NCBI GenBank assembly: GCA_904501755.1
Contig: CAJGBV010000011.1
Location: 3,616-67,615 of the forward strand
Direction: 5' to 3'
Length of the DNA: 64,000 nucleotides
Source of the DNA: Clostridiaceae bacterium
GTDB taxonomy: Bacteria > Bacillota > Clostridia > Oscillospirales > Acutalibacteraceae
Shown here: positions 43,342 through 50,434 of the stretch, in pieces
Position numbering within the stretch: the stretch's first letter is position 1
How the letters are laid out: each line of letters opens with the position of its first letter
The notes under the pieces: model-generated
Database searches by the model: none
What the model saw: only the letters and a program-made list of their open reading frames with translations
What the model was told of the DNA's origin: nothing
Position numbers and translations under genes: made by a program

Positions 43342-44118
43342 ATGGATTGGCAAAAATATTTTGATATTGAAAATGAACAGCCCCTTGACCGTTTTGTTGA
43401 GGGTATAAGCAATACTGCAATTTTTAGAAAAATTGCTTTTATCGGCGACAGTCTGTCTTCCGGCGAATTTGAGTCCCGTGATGATAACGGCAACCCCGGT
43501 TGGCACGATTACTATGAATACTCCTGGGGACAGTATATTGCCCGTAAAAACGGTCTTACCGCCTATAATTTTTCAAAGGGCGGAATGAGAGCTGATACAT
43601 ATATAAAAACCTTTGCACAGGAAAAAGACTTTTGGGACAAGGACCTTGCTTGTCAGGCTTATGTTATGGCTCTCGGCGTAAACGACATTTTAAATTGTGG
43701 ACAGGAAATCGGAAGTACCGACGATATTGCTGAAAACTGGCAGGATAACAAAGAAACCTTTGCAGGATATTATTCGGCGATTATAATGAGGTACAAAGAA
43801 CTTCAGCCAAGAGCAAAATTTTTCCTTGTTACAATGCCCAGAGGTATAGATGAAAAACGAAACGAGCTTTCCGGAAAACATGCACAGCTTCTCTACAGCC
43901 TTGCAGAGTATTTTGACAACTGTTATGTAATCGATCTTTATAAATACGCTCCCGTCTATGACGAGGAATTCCGCAGAAGATATTATTTATATGGACATAT
44001 GAATGCAAGCGGTTATATCTTCACTGCAAATATGGTTGACTCCTATATTGACTATATTATACGCCATAACCCCGACGACTTCAGAAAGGTCGGATTTATT
44101 GGCACTAATCTGAAATAA
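43342..44118 (+). CDS. SGNH/GDSL-family hydrolase
   Basis: A 258-residue protein. Block I reads IAFIGDSLSSGEF (catalytic Ser ~34-36), then NFSKGGMRADTY (block II Gly), MALGVNDIL (block III Asn) and YGHMNASGY (block V with the His). This is the order of SGNH esterases, which remove acyl groups from sugars, lipids or peptidoglycan. No signal peptide is visible, so a cytoplasmic carbohydrate esterase is most likely. AAGGAGAG precedes the ATG. It is 36 bp after the TIR-like gene with no terminator between them, so they may share a transcript by chance. Confidence 0.85.
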   Translation: MDWQKYFDIENEQPLDRFVEGISNTAIFRKIAFIGDSLSSGEFESRDDNGNPGWHDYYEYSWGQYIARKNGLTAYNFSKGGMRADTYIKTFAQEKDFWDKDLACQAYVMALGVNDILNCGQEIGSTDDIAENWQDNKETFAGYYSAIIMRYKELQPRAKFFLVTMPRGIDEKRNELSGKHAQLLYSLAEYFDNCYVIDLYKYAPVYDEEFRRRYYLYGHMNASGYIFTANMVDSYIDYIIRHNPDDFRKVGFIGTNLK

Positions 44119-44130
44119 GATTATTTCTGC

Positions 44131-44159
44131 TTGACAAATTCATTTTGACCCTGTATAAT
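44131..44159 (+). promoter_or_regulatory. Consensus promoter of rpsF-ssb-rpsR
   Basis: TTGACA (44131-44136), 17-nt spacer, TATAAT (44154-44159): both hexamers perfect, as expected for ribosomal genes. Confidence 0.92.
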
Positions 44160-44165
44160 AGATAG

Positions 44166-44246
44166 GCTATTGGTGGCAGTATGCCTTATAATAGCTCCTT
44201 GCCGAGCGAGATGCTCGGACGAATGTCCATAAGGAGGTGCAACACG
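44166..44246 (+). promoter_or_regulatory. Structured leader of rpsF, candidate S6:S18 autoregulatory element
   Basis: The ~80-nt leader folds by eye into a compound hairpin (GCTATT 44166-44171 with AATAGC 44190-44195, enclosing GGCA/TGCC) followed by CCGAGC/GCTCGG (44202-44218). AAGGAGG then lies 9 nt before the ATG at 44247. Many bacteria regulate rpsF by an S6:S18-binding mRNA with conserved CCG. The fit here is suggestive only. Confidence 0.4.
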
Positions 44247-44528
44247 ATGACTAATAAGTATGAAGCAGCTATGGTTTATTCCGTAGCAAATGGCGAAGAA
44301 GCTGCAAAAGCTCTTGCAGAAAAGTTCGGTGCCATTATTGCTGAAAACGGTACCATCGAAAATGTTGACGATTGGGGTAAGCGCAGACTTGCTTATCTTA
44401 TCGACGACGAGGCAGAGGGCTACTATGTTTTCACAACCTTCACAGCAGAGCCTCAGTTCCCTGCTGAATTAGAGCGTAGAGCCGGTATTACCGACGGCGT
44501 TCTTCGTGCAATGGTTATTAAAAAGTAA
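44247..44528 (+). CDS. rpsF: 30S ribosomal protein S6
   Basis: A 93-residue protein of the small subunit platform, partner of S18. MTNKYEAAMVYSV, then VDDWGKRRLAYLIDDEAEGYYVF, matches S6 throughout. AAGGAGG fixes the ATG at 44247; a longer frame from 44181 runs through the structured leader. First gene of the conserved rpsF-ssb-rpsR operon. Confidence 0.97.
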   Translation: MTNKYEAAMVYSVANGEEAAKALAEKFGAIIAENGTIENVDDWGKRRLAYLIDDEAEGYYVFTTFTAEPQFPAELERRAGITDGVLRAMVIKK

Positions 44529-44550
44529 TTAAAAGAGAGGATGCGTTTAA

Positions 44551-44973
44551 ATGTTTAACCTTGTTGTTCTTACCGGTAGACTTACTGCCGATCCCGAACT
44601 CAAAACCACACCCAGCGGTGTGTCTGTAACCACCTTCTCAATCGCGGTTTCCCGTCGCTATAAGGCAGGAGAAGAAACACAGGCTGATTTTATTAATATC
44701 GTTGCCTGGAGACAGACCGCAGAATTTATTACTAAATACTTTAACAAAGGCAGCATGATTGGTATTGAGGGTTCTATTCAGACCCGTCGTTATACTGACA
44801 AGGAAGGCAAAAACCGTACAGTATTTGAGGTTATTGCTAACAATGTTCAGTTTGTTGAATCCAAGCGTGACTCTGCCGCAGGTGTAGGAGAAGCTCCTGC
44901 ATCCTTCAGCAATGCCTCTGTAAACGAGTTTACCGAGGTTCCCGGCGAATCTGACGAAGATTTACCGTTCTAA
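44551..44973 (+). CDS. ssb: Single-stranded DNA-binding protein
   Basis: A 140-residue OB-fold protein. MFNLVVLTGRLTADPELKTTPSGVSVTTFSIAVSR is the standard N-terminus. INIVAWRQTAEFITKYFNKGSMIGIEGSIQTR is the second conserved block. It ends with the acidic tip DEDLPF, which binds partner proteins in replication and repair. Position between rpsF and rpsR is the usual one in Firmicutes. Confidence 0.97.
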   Translation: MFNLVVLTGRLTADPELKTTPSGVSVTTFSIAVSRRYKAGEETQADFINIVAWRQTAEFITKYFNKGSMIGIEGSIQTRRYTDKEGKNRTVFEVIANNVQFVESKRDSAAGVGEAPASFSNASVNEFTEVPGESDEDLPF

Positions 44974-44996
44974 TTTAAAATAGGAGGTCTTTAAAA

Positions 44997-45236
44997 ATGG
45001 AAAAGATGGAAAGACCTGCACATAGAAAACCAAGAAAAAAGATTTGTCATTTCTGTGCAGACCGCGTAGAAGAAATTGATTACAAGGACATAGCTCGTCT
45101 TCGTAAGTTCGTTTCCGAACGTGCTAAAATTCTTCCCCGCCGCGCTACCGGCACCTGTGCTGCTCATCAGCGCAAACTGACCATCGCTATCAAGCGTGCT
45201 CGTCAGGTAGCTATTCTCCCCTACGCTAACGACTAA
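44997..45236 (+). CDS. rpsR: 30S ribosomal protein S18
   Basis: A 79-residue protein. KKICHFCADRVEEIDYKDI (with a CxxC pair), LRKFVSERAKILPRRATGTCAAHQRKL and IKRARQVAILPY are classical S18. AGGAGG precedes the ATG by 10 nt. The extra Cys residues suggest the zinc-binding (C+) type. Last gene of the operon, followed by a strong terminator. Confidence 0.97.
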   Translation: MEKMERPAHRKPRKKICHFCADRVEEIDYKDIARLRKFVSERAKILPRRATGTCAAHQRKLTIAIKRARQVAILPYAND

Positions 45237-45249
45237 TAAGGGATTATAA

Positions 45250-45288
45250 AAGCGTTGTGTTCAAAAGAACACAACGCTTAATTTTTTG
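45250..45288 (+). terminator. Terminator of rpsF-ssb-rpsR
   Basis: A 13-bp perfect stem AAGCGTTGTGTTC / GAACACAACGCTT, AAAA loop, then AATTTTTTG. Confidence 0.93.
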
Positions 45289-45319
45289 CTACTCCCTATT
45301 GACTATACGCTAAATATAC

Positions 45320-45369
45320 GGGAGGATAATTTATCCTCCCCTACGAAACGGCGGGAGTAAACCCCGCCC
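45320..45369. repeat. REP-like intergenic palindromic element (copy 1)
   Basis: Two adjacent inverted repeats: GGGAGGATAA-T-TTATCCTCCC (45320-45340) and GGCGGG-N7-CCCGCC (45350-45368), joined by a CTAC-containing linker. A second copy of the first palindrome is at 51839-51863. Confidence 0.75.
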
Positions 45370-45448
45370 TAAATCCTAATTCCTAATTCCTAAATCCTAA
45401 ACCCTAGACCCTAGTCCCTAAATCCTAGACCCTAGTTCCTAAACCCTA
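45368..45448. repeat. Degenerate heptamer array (CCTARWY)n
   Basis: Eleven units of 7 bp in exact register (CCTAAAT, CCTAATT, CCTAATT, CCTAAAT, CCTAAAC, CCTAGAC, CCTAGTC, CCTAAAT, CCTAGAC, CCTAGTT, CCTAAAC) plus CCTA. The array runs into the stop codon of rodA (45446-45448). It looks like telomere-type DNA but is a local tandem repeat. Confidence 0.9.
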
Positions 45449-46588
45449 TTTCAGTTCGTGCAAATAAACTGTTCGGGAATTTCGGTGCATATAAACGCTG
45501 AGTACAAGTCCCACGCCAAGATAAAGACAGGAAAGAGATGTTCCGCCTGCTGAGAAAAACGGAAGTGTTATACCGATAACGGGAAGCACCGAAAGGCACA
45601 TTCCAAGATTAATAACAACCTGTGCCATCATCCATGAGAAAAAGCCTACACAGATAAGCTTTCCCGAAAAATTGTTTGTAAGCTTTGCTACCTTTAAACA
45701 TCTAAAGCATATCGAACATAAAAGAACAACCGAAAGAAAAGCGCCTGCAAAGCCCAACTCTTCGCCTATTGTAACGAATATAAAATCGTTATAACCCTCA
45801 GGCACACCCGCCTTTCCCATTTGGGTAAGACTGCCTTTTAAATAACCTTGTCCCCATATACCGCCACCGGCAAGGGCGGTTCTTCCACGCCACTGCTGCC
45901 AACCTGCTCCCTGCAAATCGCCCTCTATATCAAACATAGTCTGTATACGTGTCTGCTGGTCAGGATTCATAACAAAGAAATATATAAGAGGCGCTGCAAC
46001 AACTATTGCACATAGAAATATAATAAAATATTTAATGTGCAGTCCTGCTGCCCATAGCATACATATAACCATAACGGCAAATACAAGTGCGGTACCGTCG
46101 TCACCCTGTAAATGAATGAGAATTACAGGCAGACCGCCGTGAATACAGACAGGAATAAGGGATCTTAATTTGTTTATGCTTTCCTTAACTTTTGTCAAAT
46201 GCATAGTAAAGGTAATTATAAAACAGGCTTTAAGAAGCTCAGAGGGCTGAAAGGTGGTTATGCCAAGGTCAAGCCACGCCTTATCGTCGGTTCCCGCAGG
46301 GCCAACGCCTATAATAAAGGTAAGCAAAACAGGTACAGCACCTATAACTGCAAATATATACCACCTTTTAATAAAGGTTTCAAAATCAAAAAGAGAAATA
46401 AATACTGCAGCGGCGGCACCGATAAACATAGCCACAACCTGCATTATAAACTGTCTTGCACTTTGTGTATAATGGGTAGCGGAAAACACCGCCATACAAC
46501 CAAAACCGGTAGTAAAAAGACACAAAAGGAACATAATTTTATCCACTTCGCGTATATAGTCGGCAATTCGCGCCCAGAGTCCTCTCAT
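45446..46588 (-). CDS. rodA: SEDS-family peptidoglycan glycosyltransferase RodA
   Basis: A 380-residue protein with about ten membrane helices that polymerises lipid II for side-wall growth, with a class B PBP. WLDLGITTFQPSELLKACFI is the SEDS signature with the catalytic Asp. NDFIFVTIGEELGF and LPVIGITLPFFSAGGTSL are the two other family motifs. The loop QGAGWQQWRGRTALAGGGIWGQG is RodA-like. ATG 46588 is used because AAAGGAAG lies 9 nt upstream and would touch the GTG at 46597. No mre genes are nearby. Its 3' end abuts a tandem heptamer array. Confidence 0.93.
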   Translation of the reverse strand: MRGLWARIADYIREVDKIMFLLCLFTTGFGCMAVFSATHYTQSARQFIMQVVAMFIGAAAAVFISLFDFETFIKRWYIFAVIGAVPVLLTFIIGVGPAGTDDKAWLDLGITTFQPSELLKACFIITFTMHLTKVKESINKLRSLIPVCIHGGLPVILIHLQGDDGTALVFAVMVICMLWAAGLHIKYFIIFLCAIVVAAPLIYFFVMNPDQQTRIQTMFDIEGDLQGAGWQQWRGRTALAGGGIWGQGYLKGSLTQMGKAGVPEGYNDFIFVTIGEELGFAGAFLSVVLLCSICFRCLKVAKLTNNFSGKLICVGFFSWMMAQVVINLGMCLSVLPVIGITLPFFSAGGTSLSCLYLGVGLVLSVYMHRNSRTVYLHELK

Positions 46589-46618
46589 ATCTTTCACTTC
46601 CTTTCGACGTATATTTAT

Positions 46619-46689
46619 ATTCTATAATAAATTTCCCTCTTTTTCAACTATATATTTTAGTTGCAACTAAATATTTATGATGTTATAAT
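46619..46689. promoter_or_regulatory. Divergent rodA / tsaE promoters with a 16-bp palindrome
   Basis: Leftward: TTGAAA (46647-46642), 17 nt, TAGAAT (46624-46619). Rightward: TTGCAA (46661-46666), 17 nt, TATAAT (46684-46689). The perfect palindrome TTTAGTTGCAACTAAA (46656-46671) covers the rightward -35 and could be an operator. Confidence 0.75.
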
Positions 46690-46719
46690 AATATAGAATT
46701 CACCGAAAGGAGCGTTTTT

Positions 46720-47145
46720 ATGACAGAGTTTATTTCACACTCAATAGAGGATACAAGAAAAATAGCATCAGATTTTGCAAAAACGCTTCACGGCGGTGAG
46801 GTTATCGCCTTTATGGGCGGTATGGGTATGGGTAAAACCCTTTTTACTTCTGCTCTTGCCAAAGCTTTGGGCTTTGAGGGTGCTGTTTCCTCCCCTACCT
46901 TTGCTATTGTTAACGAATACCGCGGTGGTAAACTTCCTGTTTTTCATTTTGATATGTTCAGAATTGAAACTTGGGAGGACCTTGACTCCTGTGGATTCTT
47001 CGATTATATGGAGGAAAAGGGTGTTATGGTTGTTGAGTGGAGCGAGAATATTGACTCCGCCCTTGAAGACGGCACCATTTATATAAATATTGAAAAGCTA
47101 AGTGAAAACGGCAGAAAAATCACTATTGAGGGAGGCGGATTTTAA
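46720..47145 (+). CDS. tsaE: tRNA threonylcarbamoyladenosine biosynthesis ATPase TsaE
   Basis: A 141-residue P-loop protein. Walker A GGMGMGKTLFTSALAKALG, then SSPTFAIVNEYRGG and FHFDMFRI, and VVEWSENI at the Walker B region. It helps the TsaBD complex make t6A at position 37 of ANN-decoding tRNAs. AAGGAG lies before the ATG. Its stop overlaps the tsaB start (TAATG). Confidence 0.96.
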   Translation: MTEFISHSIEDTRKIASDFAKTLHGGEVIAFMGGMGMGKTLFTSALAKALGFEGAVSSPTFAIVNEYRGGKLPVFHFDMFRIETWEDLDSCGFFDYMEEKGVMVVEWSENIDSALEDGTIYINIEKLSENGRKITIEGGGF

Positions 47146-47852
47146 TGAAGCTTTTATCGGTTGACTGTTCGGCAAAATCTGCATCCTGTGCAATAACACA
47201 GGACGAAAAAATTATTGCTTCCTCTTTTGTTAATGTTAATTTAACTCATTCTCAGACACTTATGCCTATGATAAGCGATTTGCTGAATAACTCAAAAACC
47301 AATATTGATGAAATAGATGCCTTTGCTATTTCTGCAGGTCCCGGTTCATTTACGGGAGTGAGAATCGGCATTTCCGCCATAAAGGGTATGGCACTGGCAA
47401 AAAACACCCCATGTATTTCCGTTTCCACCCTTTATGCTATAGCTCAGAATTTTAAAGACAGAGATGCTCTTGTCTGTGCGGTTATGGATGCAAGGTGCAG
47501 TCAGGTGTACGGCGCACTGTTCAGGGTAAAGAGAGGAAAAATCAAAAGACTGTTCGAGGATAAGGCAGTTAAAATTGAAGACTTTGCAAAGGAAATTATA
47601 AAAAGCAGAGTGACCTGTCCGATTATTATTGCAGGTGACGGTGCAAAGCTTTTCTACAGTGCTGTAGAACACAAGAAAAACACCGTTCTTGCCGACGAAG
47701 CACTTCGCTACCAAAACGCTATAGGTGTTGCTTTCGCAGGAACAGAAAGCTTTATAAAGGGTGAAGTCACCTCCCCCGAAAAACTTTTACCAATTTATCT
47801 CAGACTGCCTCAGGCAGAGCGAGAGCTTAAAGCAAAACAAAATAAGGAGTAA
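47145..47852 (+). CDS. tsaB: tRNA threonylcarbamoyladenosine biosynthesis protein TsaB
   Basis: A 235-residue ASKHA-fold protein, scaffold partner of TsaD. LLSVDCSAKSASCAI is the first phosphate-type loop, and ISAGPGSFTGVRIGISAIKGMAL is the hallmark. It overlaps tsaE by 1 bp. The usual next gene rimI is missing; rpiB follows instead after 6 bp. Confidence 0.95.
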   Translation: MKLLSVDCSAKSASCAITQDEKIIASSFVNVNLTHSQTLMPMISDLLNNSKTNIDEIDAFAISAGPGSFTGVRIGISAIKGMALAKNTPCISVSTLYAIAQNFKDRDALVCAVMDARCSQVYGALFRVKRGKIKRLFEDKAVKIEDFAKEIIKSRVTCPIIIAGDGAKLFYSAVEHKKNTVLADEALRYQNAIGVAFAGTESFIKGEVTSPEKLLPIYLRLPQAERELKAKQNKE

Positions 47853-47858
47853 TGAAAA

Positions 47859-48302
47859 ATGAAAATTGCTATCGGTTGTGACCACGGTGGTCTCGAACAC
47901 AAAAATGCCATTAAGGAGCATCTCAGTAGCAGGGGCTTTGAGGTTTGCGATTTCGGTATTTATGAGCAGGTATCGGTTGATTATCCCGATATTGCCGTAA
48001 AGGTTGCAGGTGCTATTAAAAATAAAGAATGTGAGCTTGGTATTCTTGTTTGCGGAACAGGAATCGGTATGTCCCTTGCTGCTAACAAGGTAAAGGGTAT
48101 TCGTGCCGCCGCAGTCAGTGAGCATTTCTCAGCTAAATATACCCGACTTCACAACAACTCAAATATATTATGTCTTGGCGGCAGAGTTATTGGTGTAGGA
48201 ACTGCCCTTGAGCTTGTTGACCTATTTGTTGATACAGAGTTTGAAGGCGGCAGACACGCTACCCGTGTTGATAAAATTACCGCTATTGAAGAAATAAACT
48301 GA
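47859..48302 (+). CDS. rpiB: Ribose 5-phosphate isomerase B
   Basis: A 147-residue RpiB/LacAB-family enzyme interconverting ribose 5- and ribulose 5-phosphate. IAIGCDHGGLEHK carries the catalytic-site Asp/His, GILVCGTGIGMSLAANKVKGIRAA the Cys and anion hole, and LHNNSNILCLGGRVIG the C-terminal motif. The start has AAGGAG. The stop codon directly touches the -35 of the thrS promoter (TTGACA at 48303). Confidence 0.95.
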   Translation: MKIAIGCDHGGLEHKNAIKEHLSSRGFEVCDFGIYEQVSVDYPDIAVKVAGAIKNKECELGILVCGTGIGMSLAANKVKGIRAAAVSEHFSAKYTRLHNNSNILCLGGRVIGVGTALELVDLFVDTEFEGGRHATRVDKITAIEEIN

Positions 48303-48331
48303 TTGACAAAAGCTTAATATAGTGATAAACT
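48303..48331 (+). promoter_or_regulatory. Promoter of the thrS T-box unit
   Basis: TTGACA (48303-48308), 17-nt spacer, TAAACT (48326-48331), immediately after the rpiB stop. Confidence 0.75.
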
Positions 48332-48341
48332 TATTATATAT

Positions 48342-48556
48342 AAAAGCGTTGACGGAAAGAGTAGCCCGAAAGCAAAGTTCAGAGAGGAGCCGTTTGGTGA
48401 AAGTGCTTCCTTTAAATTCAGGCGAAGACCACTCCCGAGCTGTACTGCGGTAAAAAGCAGTACCGTTTTCTGCGTTAAGGAAATTCGAGTTAAACTTTAA
48501 GGTGGAACCGTGCTATGCACCCTTAATGCCCATTTTGGCATTAAGGGTTTTTATAT
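48342..48556 (+). ncRNA. T-box riboswitch, Thr specifier (ACC), controlling thrS
   Basis: A leader with the AGAGAG motif, GCGAAGACCACTCCCG (specifier ACC for Thr) in Stem I, and the antiterminator core AAGGTGGAACCGTG at 48499-48512. The terminator stem CCCTTAATGCC / GGCATTAAGGG ends at 48547 with T's. Uncharged tRNA-Thr should open expression of thrS. Confidence 0.93.
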
Positions 48557-48584
48557 TTTAAAATACTCTAAAGGAGAAATCATA

Positions 48585-50351
48585 ATGAAAGCAATTTTTA
48601 GCGATGGAGTAGTAAAAGAAGTTGAAGAAAAAGAGGAACAGCTTCACATACTCCGCCATTCCGCAGCACACATTATGGCACAGGCAATAAAGCGTCTGTA
48701 CCCACAGGCAGATTTTGCTTACGGTCCTGCTACCGACAAGGGATTTTACTATGATGTTGACCTTGGCGACCAGACAATAGGTGAAGAGGACCTTGCAAAA
48801 ATCGAAGCCGAAATGAAGAAAATCGTTAAAGAAAATCTTCCCATTAAGCCCTTTGTTCTTGACAGAAAAGAAGCTATTGCTTTAATGGAAGAAAGAAAGG
48901 AAAGCTACAAGGTAGAGCATATCGGCGACCTTAGTGAAGATGCTGTAATAAGCTTTTATCAGCAGGGCGAGTATATTGATATGTGCGTTGGCCCTCATAT
49001 AACATATACTAAGGCACTGAAAGCCTTTAAGCTTACCAAAACAAGCGGTGCTTACTGGAAAAACGACAAAAACAATAAGATGCTTACCCGTATTTACGGT
49101 ATAGCCTTCCCTTCACAAGCTGAGCTTGATGATTATCTGACTCTTCTCGAGGAGGCTGAGCGACGCGACCATCGTAAAATCGGCAAGGAAATGAACCTCT
49201 TTATGATGAGCGATGAGGGTCCGGGTTTCCCATTCTTCCTGCCAAATGGTATGGCTCTTAAAAACGCTCTTATTGATTACTGGAGAGATATTCACTACAG
49301 AGATAATTATGTAGAGGTTTCTACCCCCCTTATTATGAACAGACGTCTTTGGGAAACAAGCGGTCACTGGGACCACTATAAAGACAATATGTATTCTACC
49401 ACCATTGACGAGGAAACCTATTGCATTAAGCCTATGAATTGCCCCGGCGGCGTTATGGTATACAGAAGTCAGCTCCATTCCTACAGAGATTTACCTCTGA
49501 GAGTTGGCGAACTCGGCCTTGTTCACCGTCACGAATTAAAGGGCGCTCTTCACGGCCTTTTCAGAGTTCGTTGCTTTACTCAGGACGACGCTCATATCTT
49601 TATGACAAAAGACCAGATTACTGACGAAATAATGAACGTTGTTCACCTTATTAATGAGGTTTACGAAAAGTTCGGCTTTAAGTATTTTATCGAGCTTTCC
49701 ACAAGACCCGAGGACAGTATGGGAAGTGATGAGGATTGGGAGGCAGCTACAAACGGACTTAAGGGTGCACTTGAGAAATTAGGTCTTCCCTATACCATTA
49801 ACGAGGGCGACGGTGCTTTCTACGGTCCAAAGATTGACTTCCATCTCGAAGACAGTCTTGGCAGAACATGGCAGTGCGGTACAATTCAGCTTGACTTCCA
49901 GATGCCTATAAACTTCCAGCTTGAATATACCGATGAAAACGGCGAAAAACAGCGTCCTATTATGATTCACCGCGTATGCTTCGGCTCAATCGAACGCTTT
50001 ATCGGTATTATAACCGAGCATTTTGCAGGTAAATTCCCTGCTTGGCTTGCTCCTGTTCAGGTTAAGGTTCTTCCTGTATCCGAAAAGACCGCCGATTATG
50101 CAAAGGAAATTTATGAACAACTCAGAAGTGCAGGTATTCGCTGTCAGCTTGATGACAGAAACGAGAAAATCGGTTATAAAATCAGAGAGGCTCAGGCTGT
50201 GGACCGCGTTCCTTATATGCTTATTCTCGGTGCGAAAGAGGCCGAAAGCGGCACTGTTTCTGTAAGAAACCGCGACACCCTTGAAACCACCGAAATGCAG
50301 AGTGCAGATTTCATAAAAAATCTTATTGACGATATAAAAAATCGTAAGTAA
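48585..50351 (+). CDS. thrS: Threonyl-tRNA synthetase lacking the TGS domain
   Basis: A 588-residue class II synthetase. It starts almost directly with the editing domain (LHILRHSAAHIMAQAIKRL; the HxxxH Zn/editing motif), while standard ThrRS has ~60 residues of TGS domain first. Catalytic motifs follow: PLIMNRRLWETSGHW, MNCPGGVMVYRSQLHSYRDLPLRVGELG (Zn Cys), HGLFRVRCFTQDDAHIF and the anticodon-binding C-terminus (VKVLPVSEKTADYA). ATG 48585 is fixed by AAGGAG; the longer frame runs back through the T-box terminator. The editing and catalytic parts look intact, so the enzyme should be active. Regulated by the Thr T-box. Confidence 0.96.
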   Translation: MKAIFSDGVVKEVEEKEEQLHILRHSAAHIMAQAIKRLYPQADFAYGPATDKGFYYDVDLGDQTIGEEDLAKIEAEMKKIVKENLPIKPFVLDRKEAIALMEERKESYKVEHIGDLSEDAVISFYQQGEYIDMCVGPHITYTKALKAFKLTKTSGAYWKNDKNNKMLTRIYGIAFPSQAELDDYLTLLEEAERRDHRKIGKEMNLFMMSDEGPGFPFFLPNGMALKNALIDYWRDIHYRDNYVEVSTPLIMNRRLWETSGHWDHYKDNMYSTTIDEETYCIKPMNCPGGVMVYRSQLHSYRDLPLRVGELGLVHRHELKGALHGLFRVRCFTQDDAHIFMTKDQITDEIMNVVHLINEVYEKFGFKYFIELSTRPEDSMGSDEDWEAATNGLKGALEKLGLPYTINEGDGAFYGPKIDFHLEDSLGRTWQCGTIQLDFQMPINFQLEYTDENGEKQRPIMIHRVCFGSIERFIGIITEHFAGKFPAWLAPVQVKVLPVSEKTADYAKEIYEQLRSAGIRCQLDDRNEKIGYKIREAQAVDRVPYMLILGAKEAESGTVSVRNRDTLETTEMQSADFIKNLIDDIKNRK

Positions 50352-50373
50352 TATAAATTTTTTATATAGCTTA

Positions 50374-50402
50374 TTGACAACTTTAGTCCAATAAAATATA
50401 AT
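50374..50402 (+). promoter_or_regulatory. Consensus promoter of gdhA
   Basis: TTGACA (50374-50379), 17-nt spacer, TATAAT (50397-50402). Confidence 0.9.
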
Positions 50403-50434
50403 TATAAAATAAATTTATTAAAGGTGTGATACTA

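Noticed and set aside
44131..44246. Longer rpsF starting at 44181
   Set aside because: That region is the structured leader; AAGGAGG clearly serves the ATG at 44247.
45368..45448. Heptamer array as a CRISPR or a linear-chromosome telomere
   Set aside because: Units are 7 bp with no spacers and the array lies between ordinary genes.
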